The notes under the pieces were generated by a model. That model was given only the letters and a program-made list of their open reading frames with translations, made no database searches and was not told the origin of the DNA. Positions 18,017 to 28,786 of a stretch of 64,000 nucleotides of DNA are shown here, piece by piece. The position numbers were made by a program, and so were the translations under genes. The stretch's first letter is position 1. Each line of letters begins with the position of its first letter. The DNA is from CAVVYJ01 sp963752495 (GTDB lineage Bacteria > Pseudomonadota > Gammaproteobacteria > Burkholderiales > Methylophilaceae): positions 992,001-1,056,000 of the forward strand of contig CAVVYJ010000002.1 in assembly GCA_963752495.1 (NCBI GenBank), in the 5' to 3' direction.

Positions 18017-19229
18017 ATGACCAATCTGCTTATTTTTCTGGTGTGTTTGCAACTTGTTTTGCTGGTGTGGCTTGCTTGGCGCACTATTAAAAGTTCGGCA
18101 GAAACCAAGTTGCTACAAACGCTTGAAGATAAACATCGTGCAATGCTGACAGACCTGAATGATGCGATGAATAAGCTTGCAGACCGCATGAATTCTGGCC
18201 TTCAGGATAATAGCGAGCGGTTGCGAGACACCTTGAGCGAGCAGGGCAAGGCGCAGCAATTAACAGTGAATGACACCATGCTAAAGGCGACTACTACGCT
18301 TACTCAAGCGATTGAATCGCTTGGAAAAATTGTGGATGCACGGTTGGAAGAAATCGGCGGCAAGGTTTCTGAGAGGTTAGAAGAAGGTTTCAAAAAGACC
18401 AACGAGACTTTTATTAGCGTAATGCAACGCTTAGCTACCATTGATGAAGCCCAGAAGAAAATCGACGGCCTGACGGTTAATATGGTGAGCTTGCAAGAGT
18501 TATTGGGTGATAAACGTAGCCGTGGTGCCTACGGTGAGGTCCAGCTAGAAGGCTTGGTGCGCAATGTGCTACCGCCGGATAGCTTTAAGATGCAGCATAC
18601 ATTTGAAAATGGCATGCGTGTGGATTGCGCGCTTTTTTTGCCTGAGCCGACCGGAACTGTGGCAGTAGACAGCAAATTTCCGCTGGAAAATTACCATAAA
18701 ATGTTCGACAAAAATTTGCCTGAATCCGCGCAAAATGTGGCTGAGAAGCAATTTAAAGCCGATATTAAAAAACATGTGGACGATATTGCAAGTAAGTACA
18801 TTATCCCTAACGTGACGAGTGATGGCGCGGTGATGTTTATTCCCGCCGAAGCCGTGTTTGCCGAAATTCATGCGTATCACCCAGAAGTGATTGATTACGC
18901 GATGGCAAGGCGCGTGTGGGTAGTTTCGCCAACCACGCTCATGGCTGTGCTCAATACCGCGCGGGCAGTGTTAAAAGATGTGGAAATGCGTAAGCAAGTA
19001 CATATCATTAAAGATGAGCTTGGTAAGCTTGGTAAAGATTTTGAGCGATTTGATTCGCGCATGAAAAAGCTTGCTGATAACATTCGGCAAGCGCACGAAA
19101 ACGCGCAAGAAGTGCATATCAGCAGCCAGAAAATCTCACGCAGGTTTGCACAAATTGAACGGGTTGAACTCTGCGAACGAGCCTATGGATTTGCTAGATA
19201 ATGTTGATGACATTATTGATGATAAATAA
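18017..19229 (+). CDS. rmuC: RmuC-domain protein with a frameshift near its end
   Basis: An N-terminal membrane anchor (residues 3-21) is followed by a long coiled coil and the RmuC domain: LLGDKRSRGAYGEVQLEGLVRNVLPPD, DCALFLPEPTGTVAVDSKFPLENY and RRVWVVSPTTLMAVLNTAR. The frame used by the domain stops at 19201, but at about 19173 the expected RmuC tail continues in another frame (SANEPMDLLDNVDDIIDDK) to a TAA at 19227-19229. An indel in the consensus explains this. RmuC limits DNA inversions and is related to DNA recombination nucleases. Confidence 0.88.
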
Positions 19230-19252
19230 GATTAAATATTGATTGTAACAAT

Positions 19253-19510
19253 ATGAATATAAAAGTTTTATACTTTGCAAGAATCAAAGAAGCGGTGAAT
19301 TACTCAACTGAAGAAATTACTTTGCCGAGCGATATTTCAACCATCACTGCACTTAAAAATTATTTGGCACAACGTGGTGAAATTTGGGCGAATTTGTTTA
19401 ATGGCAAACAAACCATTCGCGCGGCGATTAACCATGAGCTGGTCTCCGATTTAACCACCATCAAAGCGGGCGATGAAGTCGCGTTCTTTCCTCCCGTTAC
19501 CGGGGGCTAG
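19253..19510 (+). CDS. moaD: Molybdopterin synthase sulfur-carrier subunit
   Basis: 85 residues with a ubiquitin-like fold and the essential C-terminal diglycine (FFPPVTGG), which is thiocarboxylated to carry sulfur for molybdopterin. The N-terminus VLYFARIKEAV is typical for MoaD. It lies 25 bp upstream of moaE, its catalytic partner. Length is normal. Confidence 0.95.
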   Translation: MNIKVLYFARIKEAVNYSTEEITLPSDISTITALKNYLAQRGEIWANLFNGKQTIRAAINHELVSDLTTIKAGDEVAFFPPVTGG

Positions 19511-19535
19511 CAATGAATATAAGCCGGGTGGATAA

Positions 19536-19985
19536 GTGACAGTTCGTGTGCAAACAGAGGATTTTGATGCAGGCCAAGAGCTAATATCCATGCGCCTATC
19601 AGGGCGGTCAGTCGGTGCTGTGGTGAGTTTTATCGGTCAAGTGCGCGACCTAAATGAGGGCGATGCAATCCAAACACTGACGCTGGAGCATTATCCGGAA
19701 ATGACGGAAAAAGCGCTTGGTGCAATTGAGAATCAAGCAAAAAGCCGTTGGGATATTGCCGATAGTCTTATCATTCATCGCGTAGGGACGCTCAAACCGC
19801 AAGATCAAATCGTGTTTGTGGCGGTTTCCAGTGCGCATCGCGGCGATGCATTTAAAGCATGCGAATTCATTATGGACTTTTTAAAAACACAAGCACCATT
19901 CTGGAAAAAAGAAGCGACTCATCATGGCGAGCGCTGGGTTGAGGCAAAGCTGAGCGACGAAACTGCGCAAAGTCGCTGGAAATAA
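19536..19985 (+). CDS. moaE: Molybdopterin synthase catalytic subunit
   Basis: 149 residues. Motifs SVGAVVSFIGQVRDLNEGD, LTLEHYPEMTEKAL, HRVGTLKPQDQIVFVAVSSAHR and PFWKKEATHHGERWVEAK are those of MoaE, including the conserved catalytic lysines in WKKE. With MoaD it converts cyclic pyranopterin monophosphate to molybdopterin. The start is a GTG at 19536; no ATG fits the conserved N-terminus. Confidence 0.95.
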   Translation: MTVRVQTEDFDAGQELISMRLSGRSVGAVVSFIGQVRDLNEGDAIQTLTLEHYPEMTEKALGAIENQAKSRWDIADSLIIHRVGTLKPQDQIVFVAVSSAHRGDAFKACEFIMDFLKTQAPFWKKEATHHGERWVEAKLSDETAQSRWK

Positions 19986-19986
19986 T

Positions 19987-22117
19987 ATGCAAATTTTAAA
20001 AACAAACGAACTGAGTGCAACAATTTCTTTAGACGATTTATCGTTTAAAACTACGGCACAATTAGTAGAAAAATCAGAAGGTTACCAACCACATACCCAT
20101 GGCTGGGTAGCTCAGTCAGAAGCAAAAAAAGCCGCAATGTTTGGCCTTAATATGCGTCAGGCAGGTTTTAATGTGCTGGTGTTGGGTGAGCACGGCAGTG
20201 GTCGCACCTCATTAATGCAAAGTGCAATGGCAGAAGTTGCAAAAGAATCAGGTGGTGGATTACATGATTTGGTGGCGCTTTATGATTTTGTGCAGGCTAA
20301 CCAGCCAGCTTTATTAAAGCTACCCGTAGGCACGGGCAATTTGCTTCGTATGGAAATGGATGATTTTGCACGGGCGCTCATGATGGAGATGCCTAATTTT
20401 GTCACTGCAGAGACCCAGCAGGCGATGTTGGAAAAAGCAGAAAACTGGCTAAAAACTGCCATTGAAAAAATTGAAAAAAATATAAAAAACAATGAATTAG
20501 ATAATTACTTTAAACTAATTAAGCAAGAGGCTTTGGGTTACCTAAAGGCTTGGCGACCGCCTACAAGTGGTGATATTGAGAATTTGCTAGATGGTTTAAT
20601 TAACGAGGCTTTTTTTGCGCGTTTTCGCGTGAATCTATTGGTAGATAATCGACAAACAGAAACGCAAAAGCTACGTCAGCCTGTGGTGTATGACAATGAC
20701 CCAAGTCAGCAGTCGTTATTTGGCTGGCTTGAAAGCAGTTCTGACGCCATGTTGCCAGATTTTTTGCGTTTACGGGCGGGTAATTTACATAAAGCGGATG
20801 GCGGGATGTTGCTTGTTCATCTGCGTGATTTGTTAAGCGACGAGCAAAATGGTAGCCAAACCTTAGAGAAGTTGTATCGATTTTTGCGTAATGGCAGCTT
20901 GCAGTTCGAGGATTCTGCAAGCGGCGCACAAAGTGCGAGCTATGTGCTTGCCAACACTTTAATACCCTTGAATGTTAAGCTGGTATTGATTGCCATGCGT
21001 GAAGATTTTTATAGTTGTTTGGATGAGAACCCCGATTTTTTCGATTATTTCCCGATTAAAGTTGAGTTTGCAGATAGCATCACCGCCAATGCGGAAAACT
21101 ACGCGGCAATTGCGGGATTTGTTGCACAGAAATGCCTGCAACATCAATGTCAGCACTTTTCGAATGAGGCCGTAGCCGCCTTAATTGGCGCGCTTCAGCG
21201 GCTTGAAGAAGATCAGACGCGCATTAGCACCAATTTCGCGTTTTTAGAACGTTTGATGCTAGAAAGCGCAGCGTATGCTGGCAGATGCTGGTGTGGTTTC
21301 TGCAGAGCATGTGCAGGAGGCGATTAACGCGAGGAATATGCGCCATCAATATTTTGAGGCACAAATTCGCGATTCGATTATTGATAACGAGCTACTGATT
21401 CAGGTAGAAGGTGAGGTGGTTGGGCAGGTGAACGGCCTCACGCATATTGAGCTGGGCGATGCTAGCTTTGGTTCGCCTATTCGCATCACGGCACGCTGTT
21501 ATCCCGGTCAAAAAGGGCTCATCAACATCGACCGCGAAGTGAATATGAGCGGCCCAAACCATGATAAAGGCATTTTTATTCTGCAAAATTGGCTAAGTGC
21601 CAGTTTCTCGAACCTTGCGCCACTGAGTTTAAATGCATCGCTCGTGTTCGAGCAGGAATACAATGGCGTGGAGGGAGACTCCGCCTCGTGTGCCGAGCTT
21701 TTTGCACTTTTGTCCGCACTTGCCAATTTGCCGATTCAGCAAGGTATTGCGATTACGGGTGCGCTCAACCAATTTGGTGAGGTGATGCCGATTGGTGGCG
21801 TGAACGAGAAGATAGAAGGGTATTTCAGGGTGTGTCAGGCGCTGGGTTTAAACGGTAAACAGGGCGTGATTATTCCAAAGCGTAATCAGCGACATCTGCT
21901 GCTGGGTAGAGCAGTTGTAGAGGCGGTTAATTCGGGTAAGTTTCACGTGATTACCATTGATCATGTCCTAGAAGGCATTGAGTACCTCACAGGTGTGGCT
22001 GCGGGCACACAAGATGCTGCCGGAAATTATGCGCCAATTACCGTAATGGGGCATGCGCAGAGCGTGCTGGCGCACTATCGTAAAACGCTGGAAAGTAATC
22101 AGCCACAAAAAAATTAA
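19987..22117 (+). CDS. Lon-family ATP-dependent protease (AAA_32/Lon-C type), frameshift near 21275
   Basis: Two overlapping frames make one protein of about 710 residues. Residues 67-75 (GEHGSGRTS) are a Walker A with Arg in place of the usual Lys, as seen in the AAA_32 Lon-like group. The middle shows GMLLVHLRDLLSD and the C-terminal half the Lon protease domain: GEVVGQVNGL, EGDSASCAEL with catalytic Ser encoded at about 21680, and GVNEKIEGYF with catalytic Lys at about 21809. The break at 21270-21285 can be repaired by one base. It starts one base after moaE. Role: proteolysis of unknown substrates, often stress-related. Confidence 0.85.
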
Positions 22118-22121
22118 CTCA

Positions 22122-23551
22122 ATGTTTTTGCAATCTCCCTATTTAAAACATCTTAAAAAAAATCTACCTGTTTTCCCTGGTTGGGTGGACAGCGCTTGGG
22201 CCAGGTGTGGTATGGATGGCGCTTGCACAAGGCAGTGGTGAGCTTATTTGGTGGCCTTATATGATTGCAAAATATGGCCTCACTTTTTTAAGTTTGCTTA
22301 TACCTGCGTGTTTGCTGCAATTTCCTATTACGCTTGAAATAGGTCGCTACACTTTGCTAACAGGCGAAAGCATATTTCAAGGTTTTTTTAGACTGAGTAA
22401 GAGATTTGGTATCTTTTTGTGGATACTGATGACGCTTTCTTTTTTATGGTTTGGTGCATTCGCTAGTGCTGGCGGCACGGCATTGGCAGAACTTACACAC
22501 TTTCCAGATGGTTGGAGCGCGAAATCGCAAACCTTGTTTTGGGGTTATGCCACAATTAGCTTGTTCGTGATTTCAATATTTTTAAGTCGTCAGATTTACA
22601 AGTTGATTGAAAATTTCATGAAAATTGTAGCTCTCGTTACTATTTTTGGGTTGATGTGGGCATGTTCTGAAAGCCAGGTAATACAAGCATTTCCGACATT
22701 TTTAAAGGGCTTAGCCCAATTTCCAAGTGCACTCCCAAGTAATTGGCAGGCAGAAGATGCCACCAAATTGCTCACAGCAATCACATTTGCCGGCTTAGGC
22801 GGATTTTGGATTTTGTTTTACTCCTATTGGTTGCGCGACAAAGGCAGTGGCATGGCAGCAAATATGCCGCGTATTACCGGATTAGCGGGAGAAAATGCTG
22901 AGGTTGCGACTACGCAGGGAGCGTTGCCTATGGACGATGCATATAACATCGCGCTTTGGCAAAAGTGGCGACGTTTTCTAACGCTGGATATATTAATTGG
23001 CATTTTGGGGAATTTGCTTACTACCCTTATGATGTGCTTGCTTGCTTGGGCACTGCTGTATCCAAAAGGGTTAATTCCACAAGATTATGAAATTGCGGTC
23101 GTGCAGGCTAATTTTTTTGAAGTGAGCTGGGGTGTTTTTGGCAAAGCCTTGTTTTTAGTGATAGCGGCTGCATTTTTAGCAGATACTTGGCTTGCGACTG
23201 CAGATGCGGTTAGCCGTACACAGGCAGATATTATTCACACGCTATTTCCTAAAGCACGCAGCATCAGCATGCGCAAATGGTATTTATGGATATTTGCACT
23301 ACTGACAGTGATTACCAGCTTTACCATGAGTCTGGATGCGCCTGGCAGCTTAATTCTTCTTAGTGCGGTGATCGGTTTTGCCGGCACCGTCATGTTTCCG
23401 GTTGCGCTTGTATTTGCTTAACCATCATTTGTTGGCGCCTGCGTTGCCAAAGTGGGCAAGGCCATCAAAAGTATCTGCATTTTTATTGTTAATCAGCTTT
23501 TTGGTATATCTGGCACTTGCAGTTTGTTTTCTTGTAGTTAAATTTGGCTGA
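22122..23551 (+). CDS. Nramp-like divalent metal transporter with two frameshifts
   Basis: The protein starts MFLQSPYLKHLKKNLPVFPG, loses frame at about 22192, continues as WMALAQGSGELIWWPYMIAKYG with many membrane helices, and loses frame again near 23405. Reading on in the third frame gives LNHHLLAPALPKWARPSK plus a last membrane helix and ends at a TGA overlapping the next ATG (TGATG at 23549). This overlap supports the repaired gene of about 475 residues. ALAQGSGELI and GLGGFWILFYSYWLRDKG resemble Nramp-like family members of unknown metal preference. Single-base consensus errors are the simplest cause. Confidence 0.75.
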
Positions 23552-23949
23552 TGGTCGACGATAAAGAGATTAAATGCAGGTTAGATAAATGGCTTTGGGC
23601 TGCGCGATTCTTTAAAACACGCAGCATCGCTGCTGATGCGGTAGATAGCGGCAAAGTGCGCGTAGATGGTGATAGAGCCAAAACTGCTAAAGAGATTAAA
23701 ATTGGCATGTTAGTCAATGTGCGTAATAAAGATTTTGAAATTGAGGTAGAAGTAACGGGTTTATCCAACATTCGCCGCGGCGCTCCGGAAGCAGCTTTGC
23801 TATATGCAGAAACAGAAGAAAGCAAAGTAAAACGAGAAAATGCCAAAATTACGCGTGAGGCTGACCATGCTGTGCGTGAGCGCGGCGCAGGGCGCCCGAC
23901 AAAACGCCAGTTGCGCGATATTCGTAAATTTACCGGCTTAAAGTACTAA
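23551..23949 (+). CDS. hslR: S4-domain RNA-binding protein, Hsp15-like
   Basis: 132 residues. The S4 domain occupies residues 5-70 with CRLDKWLWAARFFKTRSIA, DAVDSGKVRVDG and KEIKIGMLVNVRNKD. The basic C-terminus ends RGAGRPTKRQLRDIRKFTG, matching Hsp15 (HslR), which binds free 50S subunits carrying a stalled nascent chain. The ATG overlaps the stop codon of the upstream transporter. Confidence 0.9.
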   Translation: MVDDKEIKCRLDKWLWAARFFKTRSIAADAVDSGKVRVDGDRAKTAKEIKIGMLVNVRNKDFEIEVEVTGLSNIRRGAPEAALLYAETEESKVKRENAKITREADHAVRERGAGRPTKRQLRDIRKFTGLKY

Positions 23950-23995
23950 TTAGTTAAAAAATGCTTGTGTCAAATCAATAAATCTTGGTAAACTG

Positions 23996-24012
23996 CGTTC
24001 AATCATTGAACG
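23996..24012. promoter_or_regulatory. Perfect 17-bp palindrome, candidate operator for the EPS regulator
   Basis: CGTTCAAT-C-ATTGAACG: two perfect 8-bp arms around one base, 17 bp upstream of the MarR-type regulator's ATG and at the entry to the 25-kb glycan locus. Size and position suit a dimeric MarR-family operator giving autoregulation. A weak promoter pair (TTGTGT at 23965, TAAACT at 23989, 18-bp spacing) would place the palindrome over the transcription start. Binding is inferred. Confidence 0.5.
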
Positions 24013-24029
24013 GTAGATATTAAAAACGC

Positions 24030-24377
24030 ATGCTCACTGACGAATATCGCTATAAAATACTAAAAATATTGGAAGCAAATCCTGAAATCAGCCAACGTGA
24101 TTTGGCGCGTGAACTTGGCGTAAGCTTGGGGCGTGTCAATTTCTGTCTGAAAGCCTTAATTCAAGTGGGGCTTCTAAAAGTCACCAACTTCCGTAATAGC
24201 AGCAACAAACTGGCTTATATGTACTTGTTAACACCTACTGGGATTAAAGAAAAGTCTGCAATTACTGAGCGCTTTCTGAAGATTAAACTGGAAGAGCGCG
24301 CGCAGCTTGAGACCGAGATTACACAATTGAGAAATGAAGCAAGGCAACTGATGCATGGCGAGGCAGGGCATCCATGA
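24030..24377 (+). CDS. MarR-family EPS-associated transcriptional regulator
   Basis: 115 residues: a winged helix-turn-helix (residues 5-75) with YRYKILKILEANPEISQRDLA, ELGVSLGRVNFCLKALI and YLLTPTGIKEKSAIT, followed by a C-terminal coiled coil. This is the short EPS-associated MarR-like family that opens exopolysaccharide clusters in betaproteobacteria. Its end overlaps manC by 4 bp (ATGA), tying it to the glycan operon. A perfect palindrome just upstream suggests autoregulation. Confidence 0.88.
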   Translation: MLTDEYRYKILKILEANPEISQRDLARELGVSLGRVNFCLKALIQVGLLKVTNFRNSSNKLAYMYLLTPTGIKEKSAITERFLKIKLEERAQLETEITQLRNEARQLMHGEAGHP

Positions 24378-25783
24378 ATAATCACTATGCAGTCGTCCTT
24401 TGCGGAGGCTCTGGAACCCGCCTTTGGCCACTCTCGCGAACACTTAGACCAAAACAGCTGTTAGCACTTAATGGCGAGCAAACCTTGCTGCAGCAAACTA
24501 CAGCAAGGGTGTTAGCACATGTACCAGCAAGTAACTCTGTTTACCGTTACACATGAAGACCATAAATTTGAAGTGAAAGGACAGCTGGCGGAAATCGCGT
24601 CGGATGCGGTTGCATAATGTACTGGCCGAACCCTGCGCGCGCAATACATTACCTGCAATTGCTTGGGCGGTGAACAACATACACCAAAAGGATGCTGATG
24701 CAGTAATTGGCGTGTTTGCATCAGACCACGCCATTGATAACCAGTCTGCATTTTTAGAAGCTTGGAAGACTGCGGAAGTAGTAGCTGAAGCAGGTTATCT
24801 GGTGCTACTTGGCATTAAGCCGCACGAGCCTGCCACTGGCTACGGTTATATTAAGCCAGCAAAATTGCTTAAAGATGGCACGATGCCGGTGTATGAAGTT
24901 GCGCAGTTTGTGGAAAAGCCAAATGTTGAAAAAGCCATCCAGTTTCTTAAAGAGGGTTATTTGTGGAATAGCGGCATGTTTGTGTTTAAGGCAAGCGTTT
25001 TTATGCAAATGCTAGCAAAATATCAGCCCGAAATGACACAACAGCTAAGCGCAATGACTACGGAAAATTTTGCTGATACGTATACCGATTTTACCAATAT
25101 CTCAATGGATTACGGGTTGGCAGAAAAAGCCGATAAAGTAGCGGTAGTGCCCGTAGATATGGCATGGAGCGACCTAGGGAGCTGGGACTCGATCTATCAA
25201 AGGCATGAAAAAGATAAGCAAAATAATGTGATACACGGAGAAGTGCTTACACAAGATACGACGAATAGCCTGCTCTGGAGTCAATCTAGCTTACTAGCCA
25301 CTGCTGGTTTGGATAATATCGTGGTGATTCAAACCGCAGATGCTACTTTGATTTGTGACAGGAGCCGCACTGAAGAGATTAAAACTCTCGTAGCACGGGT
25401 GAAAGCACATAAGCCAGAACTTACCGAAATTCACCAAACCGTTTATCGTCCATGGGGCAGTTATACGGTGTTAGAAGAAAATACTAATTTTAAAATCAAA
25501 CGTATTGTCGTAAATCCAGGTGCAAAACTTTCAATGCAAATGCACAAGCATCGCTCAGAGCACTGGGTAGTAGTTTCTGGGGAGGCAACCATTACTAATG
25601 GTGAAATGGAGTTTACATTACAAGCCAATCAATCTACCTATATCCCTAAAACACATCGACATCGCCTTGCTAATAATGGAGCTACGCCATTGAGCTATTA
25701 TTGAGGTGCAGTGCGGTGATTATGTGGGTGAAGACGATATTATCCGGTTTGATGATACTTACGGAAGGTTAACTACAAAGTGA
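24374..25783 (+). CDS. manC: Mannose-1-phosphate guanylyltransferase / mannose-6-phosphate isomerase, frameshifted
   Basis: N-terminal YAVVLCGGSGTRLWPLSRTLRPKQ is the GDP-mannose pyrophosphorylase signature. The frame breaks at about 24535 and 24617, then continues ARNTLPAIAWAV, FASDHAI, FVEKPNVEKA and WNSGMFVFKASVF. The cupin isomerase domain follows: YRPWGSYTVLEE, NPGAKLSMQMHKHRSEHWVVVSG and IPKTHRHRLAN. A third break at about 25697 precedes the tail IEVQCGDYVGEDDIIRFDDTYGR, ending at 25783. Repaired length is about 470 residues, normal for bifunctional ManC/CpsB. It supplies GDP-mannose to the glycan locus. Confidence 0.88.
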
Positions 25784-25829
25784 CAACAAGCAGGAATACA
25801 AATTTAAAATTGATGAATAATTATAAATT

Positions 25830-27137
25830 ATGATGAAAGAAACTTTAATAGAAAAGCTAAATAATAAGTCAGCGATAATTGGTATTGTCGGGTTAGGTTA
25901 TGTTGGCTTGCCGCTTGTATTGCGGTATGCAGAGGTGGGTTACAAAGTACTTGGTTTTGATATAGATAAGGTAAAAGTTAATAGTTTGAATCAAGGTTTA
26001 TCTTATATCGAACACATTTCTTCTGAATCAATTGCTGGTTCACTCAAATTGGGTTTTGAAGCTACTACCGATTTTAGCAGGGCATCTGAAGCAGATGCCC
26101 TGATTATTTGCGTGCCAACACCACTCAATAAATATCGTGAACCCGACCTAAGTTTTGTAACTGACACAACAGATTCACTTGTGCCTTATTTGCGTCGCAG
26201 GCCAGGTTGTTTCACTGGAAAGTACAACTTATCCTGGTACAACGGATGAAGAACTGCTGCCTCGGATTGAATCCAAAGGTCTTAAAGTCGGCAAGATATT
26301 TTTTTAGTTTATTCTCCAGAGCGTGAAGACCCAGGCAATCCCAATTTTACTACCCGTACTATCCCCAAAGTTTGTGGTGGGCATACTCAGGCATGTCTTG
26401 AGGTAGGGCTGTCACTTTATGATCAGGTAATCGACAAGGTTGTGCCAGTAAGTTCGACACGTGCGGCGGAATTCACAAAGTTACTTGAAAATATTCATCG
26501 CGCAGTAAATATTGGTTTGGTGAATGAAATGAAAATTGTTGCGGACAAAATGGATATAGATATTCATGAAGTGATTCGCGCGGCTTCAACTAAACCATTT
26601 GGTTTTGTGCCTTATTATCCAGGGCCTGGTTTGGGTGGGCATTGCATTCCCATTGACCCATTCTATCTCACATGGAAAGCGAGAGAGTATGGTGTGCATA
26701 CACGCTTTATCGAGTTGGCGGGTGAAGTTAATTCCTCTATGCCTGACTATGTGATTTCTAAGGTGGCTGCAGCATTGAATTTGGCTAAAAAAGCGATCAA
26801 TGGCAGCCGGATTCTGGTGCTTGGTATTGCTTACAAGAAAAATGTGGACGACATGCGTGAGTCTCCTTCGGTCATGTTGATGGAAAAGCTGCGTGATTTA
26901 GGGGCTGATGTTTCATACAGCGATCCTCACCTTCCGGTTTTCCCCAAAATGCGTGAACATCATTTTGAGCTTTCAAGCGTTCCACTCACGGCGGAAAATT
27001 TGTCTGCATATGACTGTGTTCTTTTGGCTACTGATCACGACAAATTTGATTATGAGCTAATTAAACAGAATGCAAAGCTTATTATTGATTCTCGCGGCCG
27101 CTATTTGGCTTCCTCTGACCATATCATAAAGGCTTAG
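25830..27137 (+). CDS. wbpA: UDP-N-acetylglucosamine 6-dehydrogenase (WbpA type), two frameshifts
   Basis: The NAD-binding motif GIVGLGYVGLPLVLRYAEVG lies near residue 18. The frame shifts at about 26195 (reads on as AGQVVSLESTTYPGTTDEELLPR) and again in a T run at about 26298-26305 before YSPEREDPGNPNF. Later motifs include KLLENIHRAVNIGLVNE, PGPGLGGHCIPIDPFYL with the catalytic Cys, and LGIAYKKNVDDMRESPS. The GGHCIPIDP form and the following wbpB, wbpD and wbpE point to UDP-GlcNAc as substrate, giving UDP-GlcNAcA. Both breaks look like consensus errors. Confidence 0.88.
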
Positions 27138-27139
27138 GT

Positions 27140-28202
27140 ATGCGTCATTTTCCCGCACCAATTACCGATCGAAAAATTCGCTTTGCCTTAGTAGGCTGTG
27201 GCCGTATTGCGCAAAATCATTTTGCCTCGATAAAGCAACACGCTGACCATGCTGAACTGGTGAGTGTGTGCGATATTGATCCGAAAGCGCTTGAAGCAGC
27301 GGCCAAAACGACAGGGGCAAAACCTTTTCCTAGTCTGAAGCGTTTGCTCAAAGATACCACAGCCGATATTGTAGTTTTGACTACACCAAGTGGGTTGCAC
27401 CCGAGCAAGACAATCGATGTTGCTGCATCAGGACGTCATGTTATGACTGAAAAACCGATGGCAACTCGCTGGCACGATGGCTTACGTATGGTCAGAGCAT
27501 GCGACGATGCCAAGGTGCGACTCTTTGTAGTCAAACAAAATCGCCGGAATGCTACATTACAATTGCTTAAAACAAGCTGTTGATCAAGGTCGTTTTGGGC
27601 GAATTTACATGGTCAACCTCAATGTTTTCTGGGCGCGCCCTCAAGAGTATTACGATAGTGCCGCATGGCGTGGCACATGGGAGTTTGATGGCGGCGCATT
27701 TATGAACCAAGCCAGTCATTATGTCGACTTATTAGACTGGTTGATTGGTCCCATCGAAAGCATTCAGGCATATACTGCAACACTCGCTCGGAACATTGAA
27801 GTTGAAGATACTGGCGTTATGAGCATCAAGTGGCGTTCCGGTGCTTTAGGCTCCATGAACGTAACCATGCTGACCTATCCAAAAAACCTGGAAGGCAGTA
27901 TCACAATTATCGGCGAAAAAGGAACAGTGCGCGTCGGCGGTATGGCCGTGAATGAAATCCAGCACTGGGAATTCGCTGAGCCGCATGAAAATGATGAAAA
28001 AATCAAGCAAGCCAATTACGAAACCACTTCTGTTTATGGTTTTGGCCACCCTCTGTATTACGATAACGTGATCAAAGTCTTACAAGGCAAGGCCCATCCT
28101 GAAACAGATGGTCGTGAAGGTTTAAAATCTTTAGAAACCCTCATCGCCACATACTTGTCAGCAAGAGACGGCAAGCGTGTTGCTCTACCACTGGACTATT
28201 GA
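27140..28202 (+). CDS. wbpB: UDP-GlcNAcA 3-dehydrogenase, Gfo/Idh family (WbpB type), one frameshift
   Basis: N-terminal Rossmann motif FALVGCGRIAQNHFASI, then DIVVLTTPSGLHPSKT and HVMTEKPMATRWHDG with the catalytic-loop EKP. The frame breaks in an A run at about 27568-27572 and continues as QAVDQGRFGRIYMVNLNVFW, then WRGTWEFDGGAFMNQASHYVDLLDW. Repaired length is about 354 residues. WbpB oxidises the 3-OH of UDP-GlcNAcA to give the keto sugar that WbpE aminates. It starts three bases after wbpA and ends one base before wbpD. Confidence 0.87.
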
Positions 28203-28203
28203 T

Positions 28204-28784
28204 ATGACTGTAACTATTCATCCAACAGCAATTGTCGACGAGGGCGCGCAAATCGGCGAAGGTTCGCGTAGTATGGCATTGGGCGCATGTTTGTGGCGGA
28301 GCCCGCATCGGCAACAGTTGTTCACTGGGGCAAAACGTTTTCGTCGGTAATGATGTGGTAATTGGCAATAACGTCAAAATCCAAAACAACGTTTCAGTCT
28401 ATGATGCCGTCACTTTGAAGATGACGTATTTTGTGGCCCCAGCATGGTATTCACCAATGTATATAACCCACGTTCTGCCGTCATCGCGTAAAGATGAATA
28501 TCGTAAAACCTCATGTCAAGCGTGGTGCGACACTTGGGGCCAATTGCACCATCGTTTGCGGCACACCATTGGTGAATATGCGTTCGTCGCTGCTGGTGCT
28601 GTCATTAAGCGGGACGTGCCAGACTTTGCGCCCTATGGCTGGGGTGCCGGCCCGACAAATTGGCTGGATGAGTCGGCATGGTGCAAAACTTAATTTACCA
28701 CTTAAAGGCGATGCCGAAGCTAACTGCCCTGAGACTGGAGAGCGATACAAACTAACAGCGGGAAACTGCATTCTTGTTGGGTAA
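28204..28784 (+). CDS. wbpD: UDP-sugar N-acetyltransferase (WbpD type), several frameshifts
   Basis: A left-handed beta-helix (hexapeptide) acetyltransferase of about 193 residues can be read only by switching frame at least four times: MTVTIHPTAIVDEGAQIGEG, WHWAHVCGGARIGNSCSLGQ, VFVGNDVVIGNNVKIQNNVS, then KDEYRKT, KRGATLGANCTIVCG, AFVAAGAVIKRDVPDFA and AGVPARQIGWMSRHG. Isoleucine-rich hexapeptide repeats dominate. WbpD acetylates the 3-amino group made by WbpE. The indels are spread through the gene, which suggests locally poor consensus rather than a decaying gene, since wbpE downstream is intact. Confidence 0.8.
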
Positions 28785-28786
28785 GT

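Noticed and set aside
26195..28500. Phase-variable glycan genes switched by homopolymer slippage
   Set aside because: The breaks are at short, varied sites in many unrelated genes, including housekeeping ones, which fits consensus error. I cannot exclude one true case without reads.
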